Notes: generated by a model from the letters alone, not told the origin. A stretch of 32,646 nt of DNA from Nostoc sp. NMS2 (GCF_017115105.1 NZ_JABXKH010000036.1:1-32646), one strand, 5' to 3'; positions 23,304 through 30,925 are shown, counted from the first letter of the stretch. A program made the numbers and translations.

Positions 23304-23555
23304 ATGTTTACCCCCTTTAGTGTAACTGGCTGTTCATTAGAATTATTGAGAACAGGAGAGAGAGGAATCGTCACTTTCTGTAAAAGTCAGGATGAAACAA
23401 TCTTAAACAAACTGATATCAATAGGGGTAACACCAGGAACCGCTATTACTTTAGAACAAAACTTTCCATCATTCCTTATTAAAATAGAAAACACATCTTT
23501 AGCACTAAATACAGAAAGTATCCAGGCTATTTATGTCCGCATTATTGATAATTGA
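23304..23555 (+). CDS. FeoA-domain protein, 83 aa
   Basis: A single SH3-like FeoA domain: ERGIVTFCKSQDETILNKLISIGVTPGTAITL with the typical LxxxGxxPG turn, then SFLIKIENTSLALNTE. FeoA domains serve ferrous iron uptake (FeoB partner) or sit in metal regulators. A stand-alone copy directly downstream of fdxH is also found in Anabaena, suggesting a role in iron supply for nitrogenase. Cys10 and Cys26 are present, but no clear metal site can be claimed. Confidence 0.88.
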   Translation: MFTPFSVTGCSLELLRTGERGIVTFCKSQDETILNKLISIGVTPGTAITLEQNFPSFLIKIENTSLALNTESIQAIYVRIIDN

Positions 23556-23629
23556 ATTAATTAATATTATTATATTTTCTTGATAAAAAAACACTTTGTA
23601 ATTAAGATTGCGACTTATGCATAGAGCAA

Positions 23630-23659
23630 TGTAGGGTCAATTCATGAATTGCCCCTACA
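23630..23659. repeat. 30-bp palindromic repeat
   Basis: TGTAGGGTCAATTC (23630-23643) and GAATTGCCCCTACA (23646-23659) are inverted with one mismatch. It lies between the convergent FeoA and Mop genes and could act as a two-way terminator. Confidence 0.65.
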
Positions 23660-23749
23660 TTCCCATTTTACGTAAGTCCTTTTATAGACATGAATGCAAT
23701 TTGATATTAGAGATAGAGCCACTTGTAATAAAAGGCAACTTGCCTATTT

Positions 23750-23959
23750 TTACTCAACAGCAACTATCACATCTGATGATTTAATCACGGCATAAGCCTG
23801 CTTGCCTTCTGCAAGTCCCAGCTTTTCTGCTGATGATTTTGTGATTATTGAAACTAACTCTACTCCTGGTGCAATTTCTAAAGTTACCTCAGTATTAACT
23901 GTACCAGGTACAACTTTTCTTACAGTACCTTTGAGAGAATTACGAGCGCTAATTTCCAT
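23750..23959 (-). CDS. Mop-domain molybdate-binding protein (molbindin), 69 aa
   Basis: The sequence RNSLKGTVRKVVPGTVNTEV followed by LVSIITKSSAEKLGL is the Mop/TOBE domain that binds molybdate in small oligomers. It would store or buffer Mo for the FeMo-cofactor. I start at ATG 23959 (MEISARNSLKG); the in-frame TTG upstream adds 12 unlikely residues. It faces the nif genes from the opposite strand. Length is typical for a single-domain molbindin. Confidence 0.92.
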   Translation of the reverse strand: MEISARNSLKGTVRKVVPGTVNTEVTLEIAPGVELVSIITKSSAEKLGLAEGKQAYAVIKSSDVIVAVE

Positions 23960-24767
23960 GTTTAGTCTGTGTTTTACTTGTTTATACTTAAACAAGCTAG
24001 CAAATTTGGCTTGAAAAAGGAAATTATTTGAGATTTCTTAATAAGTTTCAGGGGTATCAAAGTAAATCTCAGCGTAATATCTGTGTTTAATAAAACACAA
24101 TTTTAAATATAAACGTGACATTAAATTTGAGCAAGACAATGGGCTTAAGACCATTATTAAAGCTAGGCAAACTTAGAGGATGTTTGAAAAGTCTCTTCTC
24201 GGTAGCAAAACGTTTAGATCCCCCTAAATCCCCCGATAAATTGGGGGACTTTGACTCCGGGTTTCCCCCTTTTAAAGGGGGGTTAGGGGGGATCAATAAG
24301 TGCAAAGATACAGCCAACAACTTTTCAAACAACCTCTTACGCAACAGCGTACTATTTACGCAAAAAGTCTATCTGCTATTAGTCTAAATTTTGAAACAAC
24401 ATTGTAAGAAATACTGCATTTTAATTGTATTTCAATATTCATCTTAGATATATCTATGGATCTTTATAAATGATTCATAATTCAAACTTATCAGAGTGAT
24501 AATATATAACTAAGCTAAATTGTTGCTAGTTAACTTAATACTCAAGCAACCCAAAATTGCTAGATGAGGGCGGGGAGTAGGGAGTGGGGAAAGATTTTTT
24601 CGTTTTACCAAACTTTTGAATACCTAGCAAAGTTGCTTTGGTAAACTACTAGACTTTAGCTACTCGTATAGTATTTTAAAATAATGGTGGGTAATGCCCA
24701 CCATTAAGTTTTCCAAGCATAAAATTGCTTAGAAAATACTTAGTCGTGTGAGGTTGAAAGAATAATC
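23960..24767. other. 808-bp intergenic region with a nested inverted repeat
   Basis: No coding signal. The main feature is the inverted element at 24175-24337. From 24340 the region is very AT-rich up to the ankyrin gene. TATAGTATTTTAAAATAATGG (about 24669-24689) ends the AT-rich part and could include promoter elements for the ankyrin gene. No clear NtcA box was found. Confidence 0.6.
24175..24337. mobile_element. Nested inverted-repeat element, about 163 bp
   Basis: Outer arms AGAGGATGTTTGAAAAGT (24175-24192) and ACTTTTCAAACAACCTCT (24320-24337) are inverted with one mismatch. Inside, GATCCCCCTAAATCCCCC (from 24217) pairs with GGGGGGTTAGGGGGGATC (ending 24294). Either one composite MITE-like element or one repeat inserted in another. 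Confidence 0.7.
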
Positions 24768-25256
24768 ATGAGTCAATTAAACAGACAAGAGTTAAGTGAA
24801 ATAACAACCCAATGGCTAATAGCAAAAGGCTATAATCCTGGGGACTTAAATCAGCCAGGAGAAAATGGCGATACAGCTTTGATGAAAGCTACTAGAGAAG
24901 GAGTTTATGCAGTTGTCAAAGAACTGATTGATGCAGGTGTGGATATCAATGCTCGAAATAGCGATTGCAACAATGCTTTGTGGTTTGCTTGTTTTGGTAA
25001 TCACTACGAGTTAATTAATTTACTGCTTGCTCACAATATTAATATTGACAACCAAAATGATAACGGTGCAACTGTTTTAATGTATGCAGCTTCGGCAGGA
25101 AAAACAGAAGTAGTCAAGTTACTTTTACAGCATCAACCTAATTTATATTTAAAAAACTTAGACGACTATAAAGCGATAGATTTTGCTAGCAATGTAGAAG
25201 TTTTAAGGATACTTAAAAATGCCATCAAGTCAGATATCGGGCAAAGCTTATCATGA
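24768..25256 (+). CDS. Ankyrin-repeat protein, 162 aa
   Basis: Three to four ankyrin repeats: NGDTALMKATREGVYAVVKELIDAG, then DCNNALWFACFGNHYELINLLLAH, then NGATVLMYAASAGKTEVVKLLLQH, then a partial DYKAIDFAS. A helical N-terminal stretch (NRQELSEITTQWLIAKGYN) comes first. Ankyrin proteins bind other proteins. Its 3' end overlaps the SagB-like gene by 38 bases, so the two are made together and may interact. In Anabaena a similar gene lies near the nif cluster. No signal peptide. Confidence 0.9.
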   Translation: MSQLNRQELSEITTQWLIAKGYNPGDLNQPGENGDTALMKATREGVYAVVKELIDAGVDINARNSDCNNALWFACFGNHYELINLLLAHNINIDNQNDNGATVLMYAASAGKTEVVKLLLQHQPNLYLKNLDDYKAIDFASNVEVLRILKNAIKSDIGQSLS

Positions 25257-26505
25257 CGCTACCAAGCATTCTTACTTATCGGTACAAATTGATCCAAATT
25301 ATGTAGATGCCTCAACACAGCCATCTGCATTTAAAGTTTATCCCAAGTTTTATCGGAGAGTGAAATTAAATCTCAATAATCCTGTTCATTCTTTTATATC
25401 CTTAACCAGTGCGATAACCCTGGAAAAGGTGTATAAAGATGGCCCTTATAAACTGCGGGTAAATCCATCAGCAGGCGCTTTGTACCCCACGGAAGTTTAC
25501 GTACAGGTTCGCGGTGTTGAGGGAATGGTAGATGGTATATATCATCTAGAAGTTGAGAATAATTGTCTAACACTCATCTATGAATTAATTGATGATGGGT
25601 TAGAGAGTTATATTATACCGGGTAAAAGTATCAACGGATTCATCTTTTTAATTAGTTGTGTTTATTATAGGTCTAGCTGGAAATATCAAAATAGAAGCAT
25701 AAGGTATTGCTTTTTAGATAGCGGACACCATTTAGGTGCAGTTGCAGCTTCAGCTTTTCTCCACAACCGAGATATACAACTAATTTTTGACTTTGATAAA
25801 TTCACTCTCAATTCAGACTTGGGATTTGAGAATAAAGAGTTTATTACTGCTTGTGCAGTGTCAGGAGAATTACAAGAGAATAAAATTAGACGCTTAAGGC
25901 TGAAAGTTCCTTTTGTCTCTGGTACTGACTATTTTGAATTCAATCAATTTATTGAAGATGGCTATCAAGCAACTATTCTACAAAAAAGTCACCAGCAGCA
26001 ATTAGAGTATCCTATATTTGACTTTGACAAGGATAAATTTTATCAAACAGTTTGGGATAGACGTTCTATTAGACGTTTCCGGAAAGAGTCTATTTCTCAA
26101 GAAGGTTATTTATATATAGTGCAGCAACTTCAGCAGTTAATACCGACAGAAAACTATGAGGAAATAGAAATTTATTCAGTGGTGCATCGAGTAGAGGGAA
26201 TGACACCTGGGTTATATAAAGGTACGTATCTGGTTAAGACGGGTAATTTTAGTGAGAAGACAGGTTACTTATGTATTAATCAGGCTATTGCTAAAGATAG
26301 CGCTGTAACTTTATTTTTTGTGTCAGATTATTTAAATTATCAAACTGCTATGCAAATAGCTGGTTTTCTCGGACAGAGACTTTATTTAACTAGTAATTAT
26401 TTGGGAATTCAGTGTAGTGGAATAGGTGCTTATTATGATGATGAAACCCAGGAATTATTAGAAACAAATAAAGATGTACTTTATGGAATGGTGATTGGAA
26501 TATAA
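25219..26505 (+). CDS. SagB/ThcOx-type nitroreductase-family protein, 428 aa
   Basis: Two nitroreductase-like domains. The first has the SagB opening YHDATKHSYLS and the block LRVNPSAGALYPTEVYVQV (about 77-95, the R-NPSAGALYP flavin motif). The second starts at WDRRSIRRFRKESIS (about 286-300) and ends with YLGIQCSGIGAYYDDE. Such proteins bind FMN and, in RiPP clusters, oxidise azolines; those acting outside clusters are of unknown function. No precursor peptide or cyclodehydratase gene is near, so a RiPP role is unlikely. The ATG at 25219 lies inside the ankyrin gene; the opening residues are conserved enough to support the 38-base overlap. Confidence 0.87.
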   Translation: MPSSQISGKAYHDATKHSYLSVQIDPNYVDASTQPSAFKVYPKFYRRVKLNLNNPVHSFISLTSAITLEKVYKDGPYKLRVNPSAGALYPTEVYVQVRGVEGMVDGIYHLEVENNCLTLIYELIDDGLESYIIPGKSINGFIFLISCVYYRSSWKYQNRSIRYCFLDSGHHLGAVAASAFLHNRDIQLIFDFDKFTLNSDLGFENKEFITACAVSGELQENKIRRLRLKVPFVSGTDYFEFNQFIEDGYQATILQKSHQQQLEYPIFDFDKDKFYQTVWDRRSIRRFRKESISQEGYLYIVQQLQQLIPTENYEEIEIYSVVHRVEGMTPGLYKGTYLVKTGNFSEKTGYLCINQAIAKDSAVTLFFVSDYLNYQTAMQIAGFLGQRLYLTSNYLGIQCSGIGAYYDDETQELLETNKDVLYGMVIGI

Positions 26506-26522
26506 GCAGGAAGTAAAGAGAG

Positions 26523-26897
26523 ATGACAAGAAATATGTATTACTTTAATGGTGATGATTCGCATCCGAAGCAACCGACATCGGCAGATATTATATTGCGG
26601 CAGCAACTAGAGGATTCTATTAGTAGATACTTTCATGAAGCTTGCGATCGCACCATTCAAAATCTGCTATCTAATTGTCGGTGGTATGTCACAACCCATG
26701 CCAATGCTCTAACATTGGTAATTGAATGTCCCGATCAAGTTACTAATTGGCGGGTTCTGCAAAAAATTGTGCCAATGGGGACATTATTACATGGAATTGT
26801 TAGCAGTGCTAAAATCCGTGTTTGCCCGCCAGAGAGTCAAGGTGTAGCTTTTGAAATGAGGGTAGATGAACTTTCTGTTTATCGGGATTGGGCGTGA
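26523..26897 (+). CDS. Unrecognised protein, 124 aa
   Basis: No family recognised. An N-terminal polar part (NGDDSHPKQPTS) is followed by a helix (ILRQQLEDSISRYFHEACDRTIQNLLSNC) and a beta-rich half (WYVTTHANALTLVIECPDQ, VPMGTLLHGIVSSAKIRVCP). It follows the nitroreductase gene by 17 bases on the same strand, so it is likely the third gene of that operon. Two Cys and two His are scattered without a clear metal motif. Start ATG 26523 is supported by AGGAAGTAAAGAG; ATG at 26535 is also possible. Confidence 0.75.
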   Translation: MTRNMYYFNGDDSHPKQPTSADIILRQQLEDSISRYFHEACDRTIQNLLSNCRWYVTTHANALTLVIECPDQVTNWRVLQKIVPMGTLLHGIVSSAKIRVCPPESQGVAFEMRVDELSVYRDWA

Positions 26898-26954
26898 TTC
26901 GATTTTGGATTTTAGATACTTCGACTTAGCTCAGTACAAGTTTTGGATTTTGGA

Positions 26955-27425
26955 TTAGTTAATATTCTGGCTGATAAGTGCAGCTACCTCTTCAAAAACT
27001 AAATCAGCAGAATGTTTAATAGCAGGACTTAACTCTAGTCCCAAACTAAGATTTGCCGCCTCAATTAAATAAACTGTGACATCTTCGGGAAAATCATTTT
27101 GAAAGATTTTCCGTCCGGCGGCTAAAGCATTATCCCAGCGAAAATCGTGCAAGTTATAACTAGGTTCTGGTAAAGCTTCTAGTTCTTTTCCTGGAACTTT
27201 AAACACAGCACCCGGTTCAGAACCTGTTGAACTTGCATCAATAATTATTAATTCTTTACTACCTCTAGCTTGAAACATTACTTCCATCCCTGCGGTGCCA
27301 CAGTCATAAACTCGCACATGAGGGTGAGGGTTTTCAGCTAGATATTTTTGTAAGCGTTTAGCAATGATTACGCCTACTGCGTCGTCACTGCGATTGAGAT
27401 TACCGCAACCAATAATAGTTAGCAT
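26955..27425 (-). CDS. hupW: Uptake-hydrogenase maturation protease HupW, 156 aa
   Basis: An HyaD/HybD-type endopeptidase that cuts the C terminus of the large [NiFe]-hydrogenase subunit once nickel is in. IIGCGNLNRSDDAVG opens the protein; nickel-sensing residues correspond to Asp15, Asp63 (LIIIDASS) and His93 (YNLHDFRW). In heterocystous cyanobacteria this gene lies a few genes beyond the nif cluster, as here, and its substrate is HupL, which recycles H2 released by nitrogenase. HupL itself is not in the window. ATG at 27425. A bidirectional-hydrogenase protease (HoxW) is the alternative, but position and the D-F-R-W context favour HupW. Confidence 0.85.
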   Translation of the reverse strand: MLTIIGCGNLNRSDDAVGVIIAKRLQKYLAENPHPHVRVYDCGTAGMEVMFQARGSKELIIIDASSTGSEPGAVFKVPGKELEALPEPSYNLHDFRWDNALAAGRKIFQNDFPEDVTVYLIEAANLSLGLELSPAIKHSADLVFEEVAALISQNIN

Positions 27426-27443
27426 AGAATAAGATTTAATTGT

Positions 27444-27785
27444 TTAAGCGGTTGCAAATTCAGTCAAAGCGCGATCGCTGGGAGGATGAAAAGCTAATAC
27501 AATATCACTTTGAGGAACCCCGGTGTTTAATAATTCGGTGGCAATACCTTCTTCAGTCCAATCTTCTTTGATCCAAATTTTGTGATTTTTAATCCGAATA
27601 TGTACAGTAATACCTTTAATTCAGCGATTTTTTTGCCAGCCAATCTGAAACCATAAATATTGCTCGCGTTCATCATCTAGTGCTAAAAGGCTCTCTACGT
27701 CATTATCAGGTGAGCTATTGCAAAGGCCGTCATATTCTATGAGAATATTTTTAATAATATTTCTGTAGTTACTTAGTTTATCCAT
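27444..27785 (-). pseudogene. xisI-like gene with one in-frame stop
   Basis: The minus strand from ATG 27785 reads MDKLSNYRNIIKNILIEYDG...LALDDEREQYLWFQIGWQKNR, then TGA at 27621-27623, then [20 protein letters not shown]...[25 protein letters not shown]...ALTEFATA and TAA. This is the full XisI pattern (HxRIKNxKIWIxxDxTEEGIA, VLAFHPP, TEFA), 113 residues, frame kept throughout. In Anabaena XisI is a control factor for excision of the fdxN element, and many loci have xisH beside it. No xisH is present. Codon 55 TGA is probably a mutated CGA (Arg). Confidence 0.85.
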
Positions 27786-27990
27786 TGAACTATAACTTCA
27801 CTTTTAATACACTTTAAACTTTTATATAGCAATTCCCAGTTAAGTGAGGTACAGATAATATTTTGAAACGCAAAGGGACGCAAAGTAAAGCGCAAAGGTA
27901 CGCAGAGATTTGTACCTCAGCAGACTAGGAAACGCTATAATTGGTTTACCCATTCTTGTTACTGTACTTAACCAGACTGAGAAACGCTAT

Positions 27991-28058
27991 AAGTATTTCT
28001 TCATCACTTGCTTGCGAAAGACCAATCTGAGCAACTCTTGATCCAGTAAGAATCTCAT
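27991..28058 (-). pseudogene. Remnant of a DUF5615 toxin gene
   Basis: Just after the DUF433 stop, ATG at 28058 reads MRFLLDQELL, the usual N terminus of DUF5615 toxins. Then the frame changes and the next bases read IGLSQASDEEIL, a block normally some 30 residues further on. So the toxin has lost its interior and everything after residue ~50. Confidence 0.7.
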
Positions 28059-28060
28059 GC

Positions 28061-28285
28061 TCAAATAGATACTAGGCGAATGTCTTCAGCTGCCACTAGA
28101 GCGATCGCGTATCCTAAGCAAGCACGAATATCTTCAATTTGTAGGTCTGGATAGTAGTCTCGGATAATTTCTTCAAATGAAAGTCCGTCATTGAGCAATT
28201 CAAGAATGCTTTGTACAGTGACGCGTGTTCCTGCGATGCAAGGTTTACCGAAATGAATGTGAGAGTTAACTACGATTCTGTCCAT
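28061..28285 (-). CDS. DUF433 antitoxin, 74 aa, orphan
   Basis: The core is VNSHIHFGKPCIAGTRVTVQ and LELLNDGLSFEEIIRDYYPDL, a standard DUF433 helix-turn-helix protein of full length. Its toxin downstream is reduced to debris (27991-28058). It may still bind its own promoter or neutralise toxins encoded elsewhere. It differs in sequence from the first DUF433 protein (10974-11297), so it is not a recent copy. Confidence 0.88.
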   Translation of the reverse strand: MDRIVVNSHIHFGKPCIAGTRVTVQSILELLNDGLSFEEIIRDYYPDLQIEDIRACLGYAIALVAAEDIRLVSI

Positions 28286-28424
28286 ATAATTATAAACTAA
28301 TAATATGTTTACTAAATTATAAAATAAAACTGATTATTTCGAGTTTTTACCATAATCTGCAAAATACGAGGCTCTGACTAATGGGACAGACAAAGCCTCT
28401 GAAAAATAATTTATCAGCAGGAAA

Positions 28425-28847
28425 CTAGAACTCTACACCATGTTTCTTGGCAAGTTCAGTCAGTTTATCATACTGATCTTGTGATACTTTAGTTAATATC
28501 TCTTCAGCCTGTTCTCTAGTACTTCCCTCTTTAGGAATTAAATACTTGATATAAAGAGATACAAAATCAGCCGCGATCGCTAAACCAGATAAACTATGTT
28601 TGTCAGCTTCCTTGCCTGCGATCGCAGCTACCAAACCAGCTTTAATTGGGTCTGGTTTAACTTTCATGAACTGCTCGACAAGTTTCGGGACGTAATCTGC
28701 TGGTGGCAAATTATCTAACTTACTTCTATCTGGAGTAAAGTTACATTCTGCGGCTTTTGCCTGTTCTAAAACACACCATTCTATGTATTCTTGCAATGCT
28801 GCATCGGGAACGCGAGGAAGATAATTATGTAGCGCTAAATCAGACAC
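28425..28847 (-). CDS. Hypothetical protein, 140 aa
   Basis: No family recognised. The N-terminal part (PDAALQEYIEWCVLEQAKAAE) and the C-terminal part (REQAEEILTKVSQDQYDKLTELAKKHG) are clearly helical, with a more apolar middle (DPIKAGLVAAIAGKEADKHSLSGLAIAADFVSLYIKYLIP) that is too short and polar for a sure membrane segment. No signal peptide. A regular codon pattern and an absence of a rival frame support it as real. It stands alone, in the middle of an accessory region. Confidence 0.65.
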   Translation of the reverse strand: MSDLALHNYLPRVPDAALQEYIEWCVLEQAKAAECNFTPDRSKLDNLPPADYVPKLVEQFMKVKPDPIKAGLVAAIAGKEADKHSLSGLAIAADFVSLYIKYLIPKEGSTREQAEEILTKVSQDQYDKLTELAKKHGVEF

Positions 28848-29031
28848 AAGCTTACCGTGTAAATTGCTGTTTTATGCAAGTGCATTAACGTAAGCCTAAC
28901 GCACTGTTTCTATATGTTTTAGTGTGGTACGCTACGAGTTTTAAATATCAGGTATTGGGAATATGGCATTGGGAATAGGTTATTTCTCCCTCATTTTCCC
29001 CAAATTTATCTTTTGGGCGATCGCTCAGGTA

Positions 29032-29061
29032 GATGACTAATCCAGTAAGCTGTAAGTGAGC
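29032..29061 (+). repeat. 30-bp upstream repeat, copy 1
   Basis: Starts GATGACTAATCCAGTAAGCT and ends GTAAGTGAGC. It ends 27 bases before the ATG of the small retropepsin partner gene. Copies 2 and 3 precede hicB and the dead partner gene. Confidence 0.8.
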
Positions 29062-29087
29062 CTCGTTAGATAAATGGAGCGCGAAAC

Positions 29088-29297
29088 ATGACACTCAGTG
29101 AGCTACTTCCTGCTGTCCGCAAACTGTCTGTATCAGAAAAACTTAAGCTAATCCGCATTTTGGCAGAAGAATTGGATACTAACGAAGATATTTCGCCTCT
29201 AGAACCATTTAAAACCTATGATTTGCCTACACCTTATAATTCATTTGGTGCAGGTGAAGTTCTTATGCAGGCATTGAAACAGACAGATCAAATGTGA
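29088..29297 (+). CDS. Small helical partner of retropepsin, 69 aa (second copy)
   Basis: N-terminal helices LSELLPAVRKLSVSEKLKLI and RILAEELD, then TYDLPTPYNSFGAGEVLMQAL. The same length and design as the 10251-10460 product, with shared spots (DKLKVMQFLVSEL against EKLKLIRILAEEL; TYPIWSPLNS against TYDLPTPYNSF). It is followed after 4 bases by the protease gene. A third, broken copy at 32370-32564 is nearly identical at DNA level. The helical half resembles addiction-module components, hence a possible antitoxin-like role, unproven. Confidence 0.8.
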   Translation: MTLSELLPAVRKLSVSEKLKLIRILAEELDTNEDISPLEPFKTYDLPTPYNSFGAGEVLMQALKQTDQM

Positions 29298-29301
29298 CCA
29301 G

Positions 29302-29712
29302 ATGCGATTCAAATACTCGACTATTGATACTTCTCAAAATGAGTTTGACAGTTTGCCACGGATTCCACTGCGTCTTTGTCTAGGTGATAGAACAGTTGAA
29401 GCTCTTGGACTGGTGGACAGTGGTGCAACTGTAAATGTTCTACCCTATGAAATTGGTATTGAGTTAGGTGGGGTTTGGGATGATAATAGGGCGATTATTC
29501 AATTAGCAGGCAACCTGAGCAATCTGCCAGCAATGCCATTCTTGGCGAACGTTGAGATCAGTGACTTCGCGGCAGTTCAACTGGTATTTGCTTGGGTAAG
29601 AAAAGCGAATGTACCCTTAATCCTTGGGCAGACAAACTTTTTTCTAGAGTTTGATGTGTGTTTCTACCGTTCCAAACTGGAATTTGAGATTGAACCAAAA
29701 TCTGAGCAATAA
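29302..29712 (+). CDS. Retropepsin-like aspartyl protease, 136 aa (second copy)
   Basis: The catalytic motif is LVDSGATVNVLP (Asp about residue 39), a DSG variant as in many bacterial clan AA proteins; the first copy has DTG. VPLILGQTNFFLEFDVCFYRS is almost identical to the first copy, whereas the N-terminal 30 residues differ. A single domain with no signal peptide or membrane part; a dimer is needed for activity. It lies 4 bases after the small partner gene. Target unknown; the partner protein itself is one candidate. Confidence 0.87.
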   Translation: MRFKYSTIDTSQNEFDSLPRIPLRLCLGDRTVEALGLVDSGATVNVLPYEIGIELGGVWDDNRAIIQLAGNLSNLPAMPFLANVEISDFAAVQLVFAWVRKANVPLILGQTNFFLEFDVCFYRSKLEFEIEPKSEQ

Positions 29713-29726
29713 ATATAATCTGTGAG

Positions 29727-29755
29727 GCGATGTCTACGACGGGTTATGCCTACGC
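29727..29755 (+). repeat. 29-nt dispersed repeat, copy 2
   Basis: GCGATGTCTACGACGGGTTA to TACGC; same family as the insert in the DUF3368 gene (11977-12005). It lies between the protease and hicB genes. Confidence 0.8.
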
Positions 29756-29762
29756 TTAGATA

Positions 29763-29792
29763 GATGACTAATCCAGTAAGCTGTAAGTGAGC
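29763..29792 (+). repeat. 30-bp upstream repeat, copy 2
   Basis: Identical over 30 bases to 29032-29061. Sequence identity stops right after it. It ends 18 bases before the hicB ATG, so it may carry the promoter or an operator for different modules. Confidence 0.8.
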
Positions 29793-29810
29793 GTTGTCGA
29801 TGATTGTGAT

Positions 29811-30020
29811 ATGAAAACTTTTACTGCGATCATTGAAAGAGATCCTGATACTAAGTTCTATGTTGGCTATGTCCCTGGTTTTCCTGGAGCGCATTCTCAA
29901 GGTGAAACCTTGGATGAATTGCAGGAAAATTTGCGTGAAGTTATTGAAATGCTTCTAGAGGATGAGGATCTGGTATTCGAGACAGAGTTTGTAGGTATAC
30001 AACAGATTGTGGTTCAGTAG
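29811..30020 (+). CDS. hicB: HicB-type antitoxin, 69 aa
   Basis: The HicB fold is seen in FTAIIERDPDTKFYVGYVPG and FPGAHSQGETLDELQENLRE, a degenerate RNase-H-like domain. It binds and blocks HicA. I start at ATG 29811 (MKTFTAI); the GTG at 29787 is in the repeat and adds unlikely residues. No extra DNA-binding domain is attached, so promoter control may be weak or by the complex. The order here is antitoxin then toxin, with a gap of 3 bases. Confidence 0.9.
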   Translation: MKTFTAIIERDPDTKFYVGYVPGFPGAHSQGETLDELQENLREVIEMLLEDEDLVFETEFVGIQQIVVQ

Positions 30021-30023
30021 ACC

Positions 30024-30248
30024 ATGAGTAATATTCCTGTTCTGAAACCCCAAGAAGTTGTACGAATATTGGAGAGCTTTGGGTTTGTAGAGGTACGTCA
30101 GAAAGGCTCACACAAACAGTTTCGACACGAAGATGGACGAGGAACAACAGTCCCATTTCACAAAGGGCGTGACATCTCACCAAGGTTGCTACGGCAGATT
30201 GCGAGTGATATTGGTTTGACGATTGAAGAAATGCTGGAGTGGCGATGA
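30024..30248 (+). CDS. hicA: HicA mRNA interferase toxin, 74 aa
   Basis: A small dsRBD-like RNase. The opening VLKPQEVVRILESFGFVEVRQKGSHKQF carries the catalytic His in GSHKQF, and TVPFHKGRDISPRLLRQI is the usual second half. It cleaves mRNA when free of HicB. Intact and of standard length, so this module is likely active. Confidence 0.93.
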   Translation: MSNIPVLKPQEVVRILESFGFVEVRQKGSHKQFRHEDGRGTTVPFHKGRDISPRLLRQIASDIGLTIEEMLEWR

Positions 30249-30284
30249 GGTTTAACACTTAACCAGAAATCAAATGTTAAAATC

Positions 30285-30683
30285 TCACGATTTGGTTGCC
30301 CAAAGTAGGGAAATGTCGTACTGATTGAACATTGAATCGGCACTCACAAGCGTCATTTCTTCTATCTGAGCCTGTGCAATCAACATTCTGTCAAAAGGAT
30401 CTCGGTGATGCAAAGGTAACGCAGCCGCTTGTAAAGCATGAGAAGCTGTAATTTCTAGCGATCGCATTGCTAATACCATCATCCGACTAGAAATATAACT
30501 GTCTAGGGGGTCTGCCAGTGGTAACTTGCCGATCGCAACTTTTATCCCCATTTCCCAAATGCTGGCAACTGAGAGCCATAATTCATTGGTTTCATCGGCA
30601 ATATGGGCGATTGCTGCTTCATTCAAAAGCTCTGGTTGGGTAAACCACCATAACCAGCACTGTGTATCTAGCAAGAGTTTCAC
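30285..30683 (-). CDS. PIN-domain ribonuclease toxin (VapC-like), 132 aa
   Basis: The acidic residues of the PIN site are visible: Asp6 (LLLDTQCWLWW), Glu44 (SVASIWEMGIKVAIGKL), Asp95/Asp99 (HHRDPFDRMLIAQA) and the Asp of LVSADSMF. The IWE and DPFDR motifs define the group paired with Phd-type antitoxins. It probably cuts tRNA or other RNA. It overlaps the antitoxin by 4 bases and has normal length, so it is presumably working. Confidence 0.92.
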   Translation of the reverse strand: MKLLLDTQCWLWWFTQPELLNEAAIAHIADETNELWLSVASIWEMGIKVAIGKLPLADPLDSYISSRMMVLAMRSLEITASHALQAAALPLHHRDPFDRMLIAQAQIEEMTLVSADSMFNQYDISLLWATKS

Positions 30684-30925
30684 TCCGCACCGCCCTCAAA
30701 TGCTGCCAAAATTTCTTCTGGTAAAGGGGCATTGAAATCATCTGGTACTACAAAACGCCCTTTATCTTGTCCTAAACTATTGAGTCGATTTGATGAGGAG
30801 CGAAACGGAATTAACTTAGCGATCGGAATGCCTCGGTTGGAAATAATGATTTCTTCTCCAAGTTCTACGCGCGACAACAGCTTTGAGAGATTCGTTTTAG
30901 CTTGATGAATATTTACAGTTTCCAT
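30680..30925 (-). CDS. Phd/YefM-family antitoxin, 81 aa
   Basis: The Phd pattern is clear: METVNIHQAKTNLSKLLSRV, then GEEIIISNRGIPIAKLIPF, a DNA-binding N-terminal domain. The C-terminal tail (VVPDDFNAPLPEEILAAFEGG) is the common toxin-wrapping peptide. It overlaps the PIN toxin and should repress the shared promoter in the 30926-30980 stretch. Confidence 0.93.
   Translation of the reverse strand: METVNIHQAKTNLSKLLSRVELGEEIIISNRGIPIAKLIPFRSSSNRLNSLGQDKGRFVVPDDFNAPLPEEILAAFEGGAE

Noticed and set aside
24340..24767. NtcA binding sites (GTA-N8-TAC) before the ankyrin gene and elsewhere
   Set aside because: Candidates found by eye had the wrong spacing; none good enough to list.
25219..26505. 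A peptide-modification (RiPP) cluster around the SagB-like gene
   Set aside because: No cyclodehydratase, precursor peptide or transporter gene is near; neighbours are an ankyrin gene and hupW.
27786..27990. A xisH gene next to xisI
   Set aside because: The 205 bases hold GAAACGCTATA-type repeats only, with no XisH-like residues in any frame.
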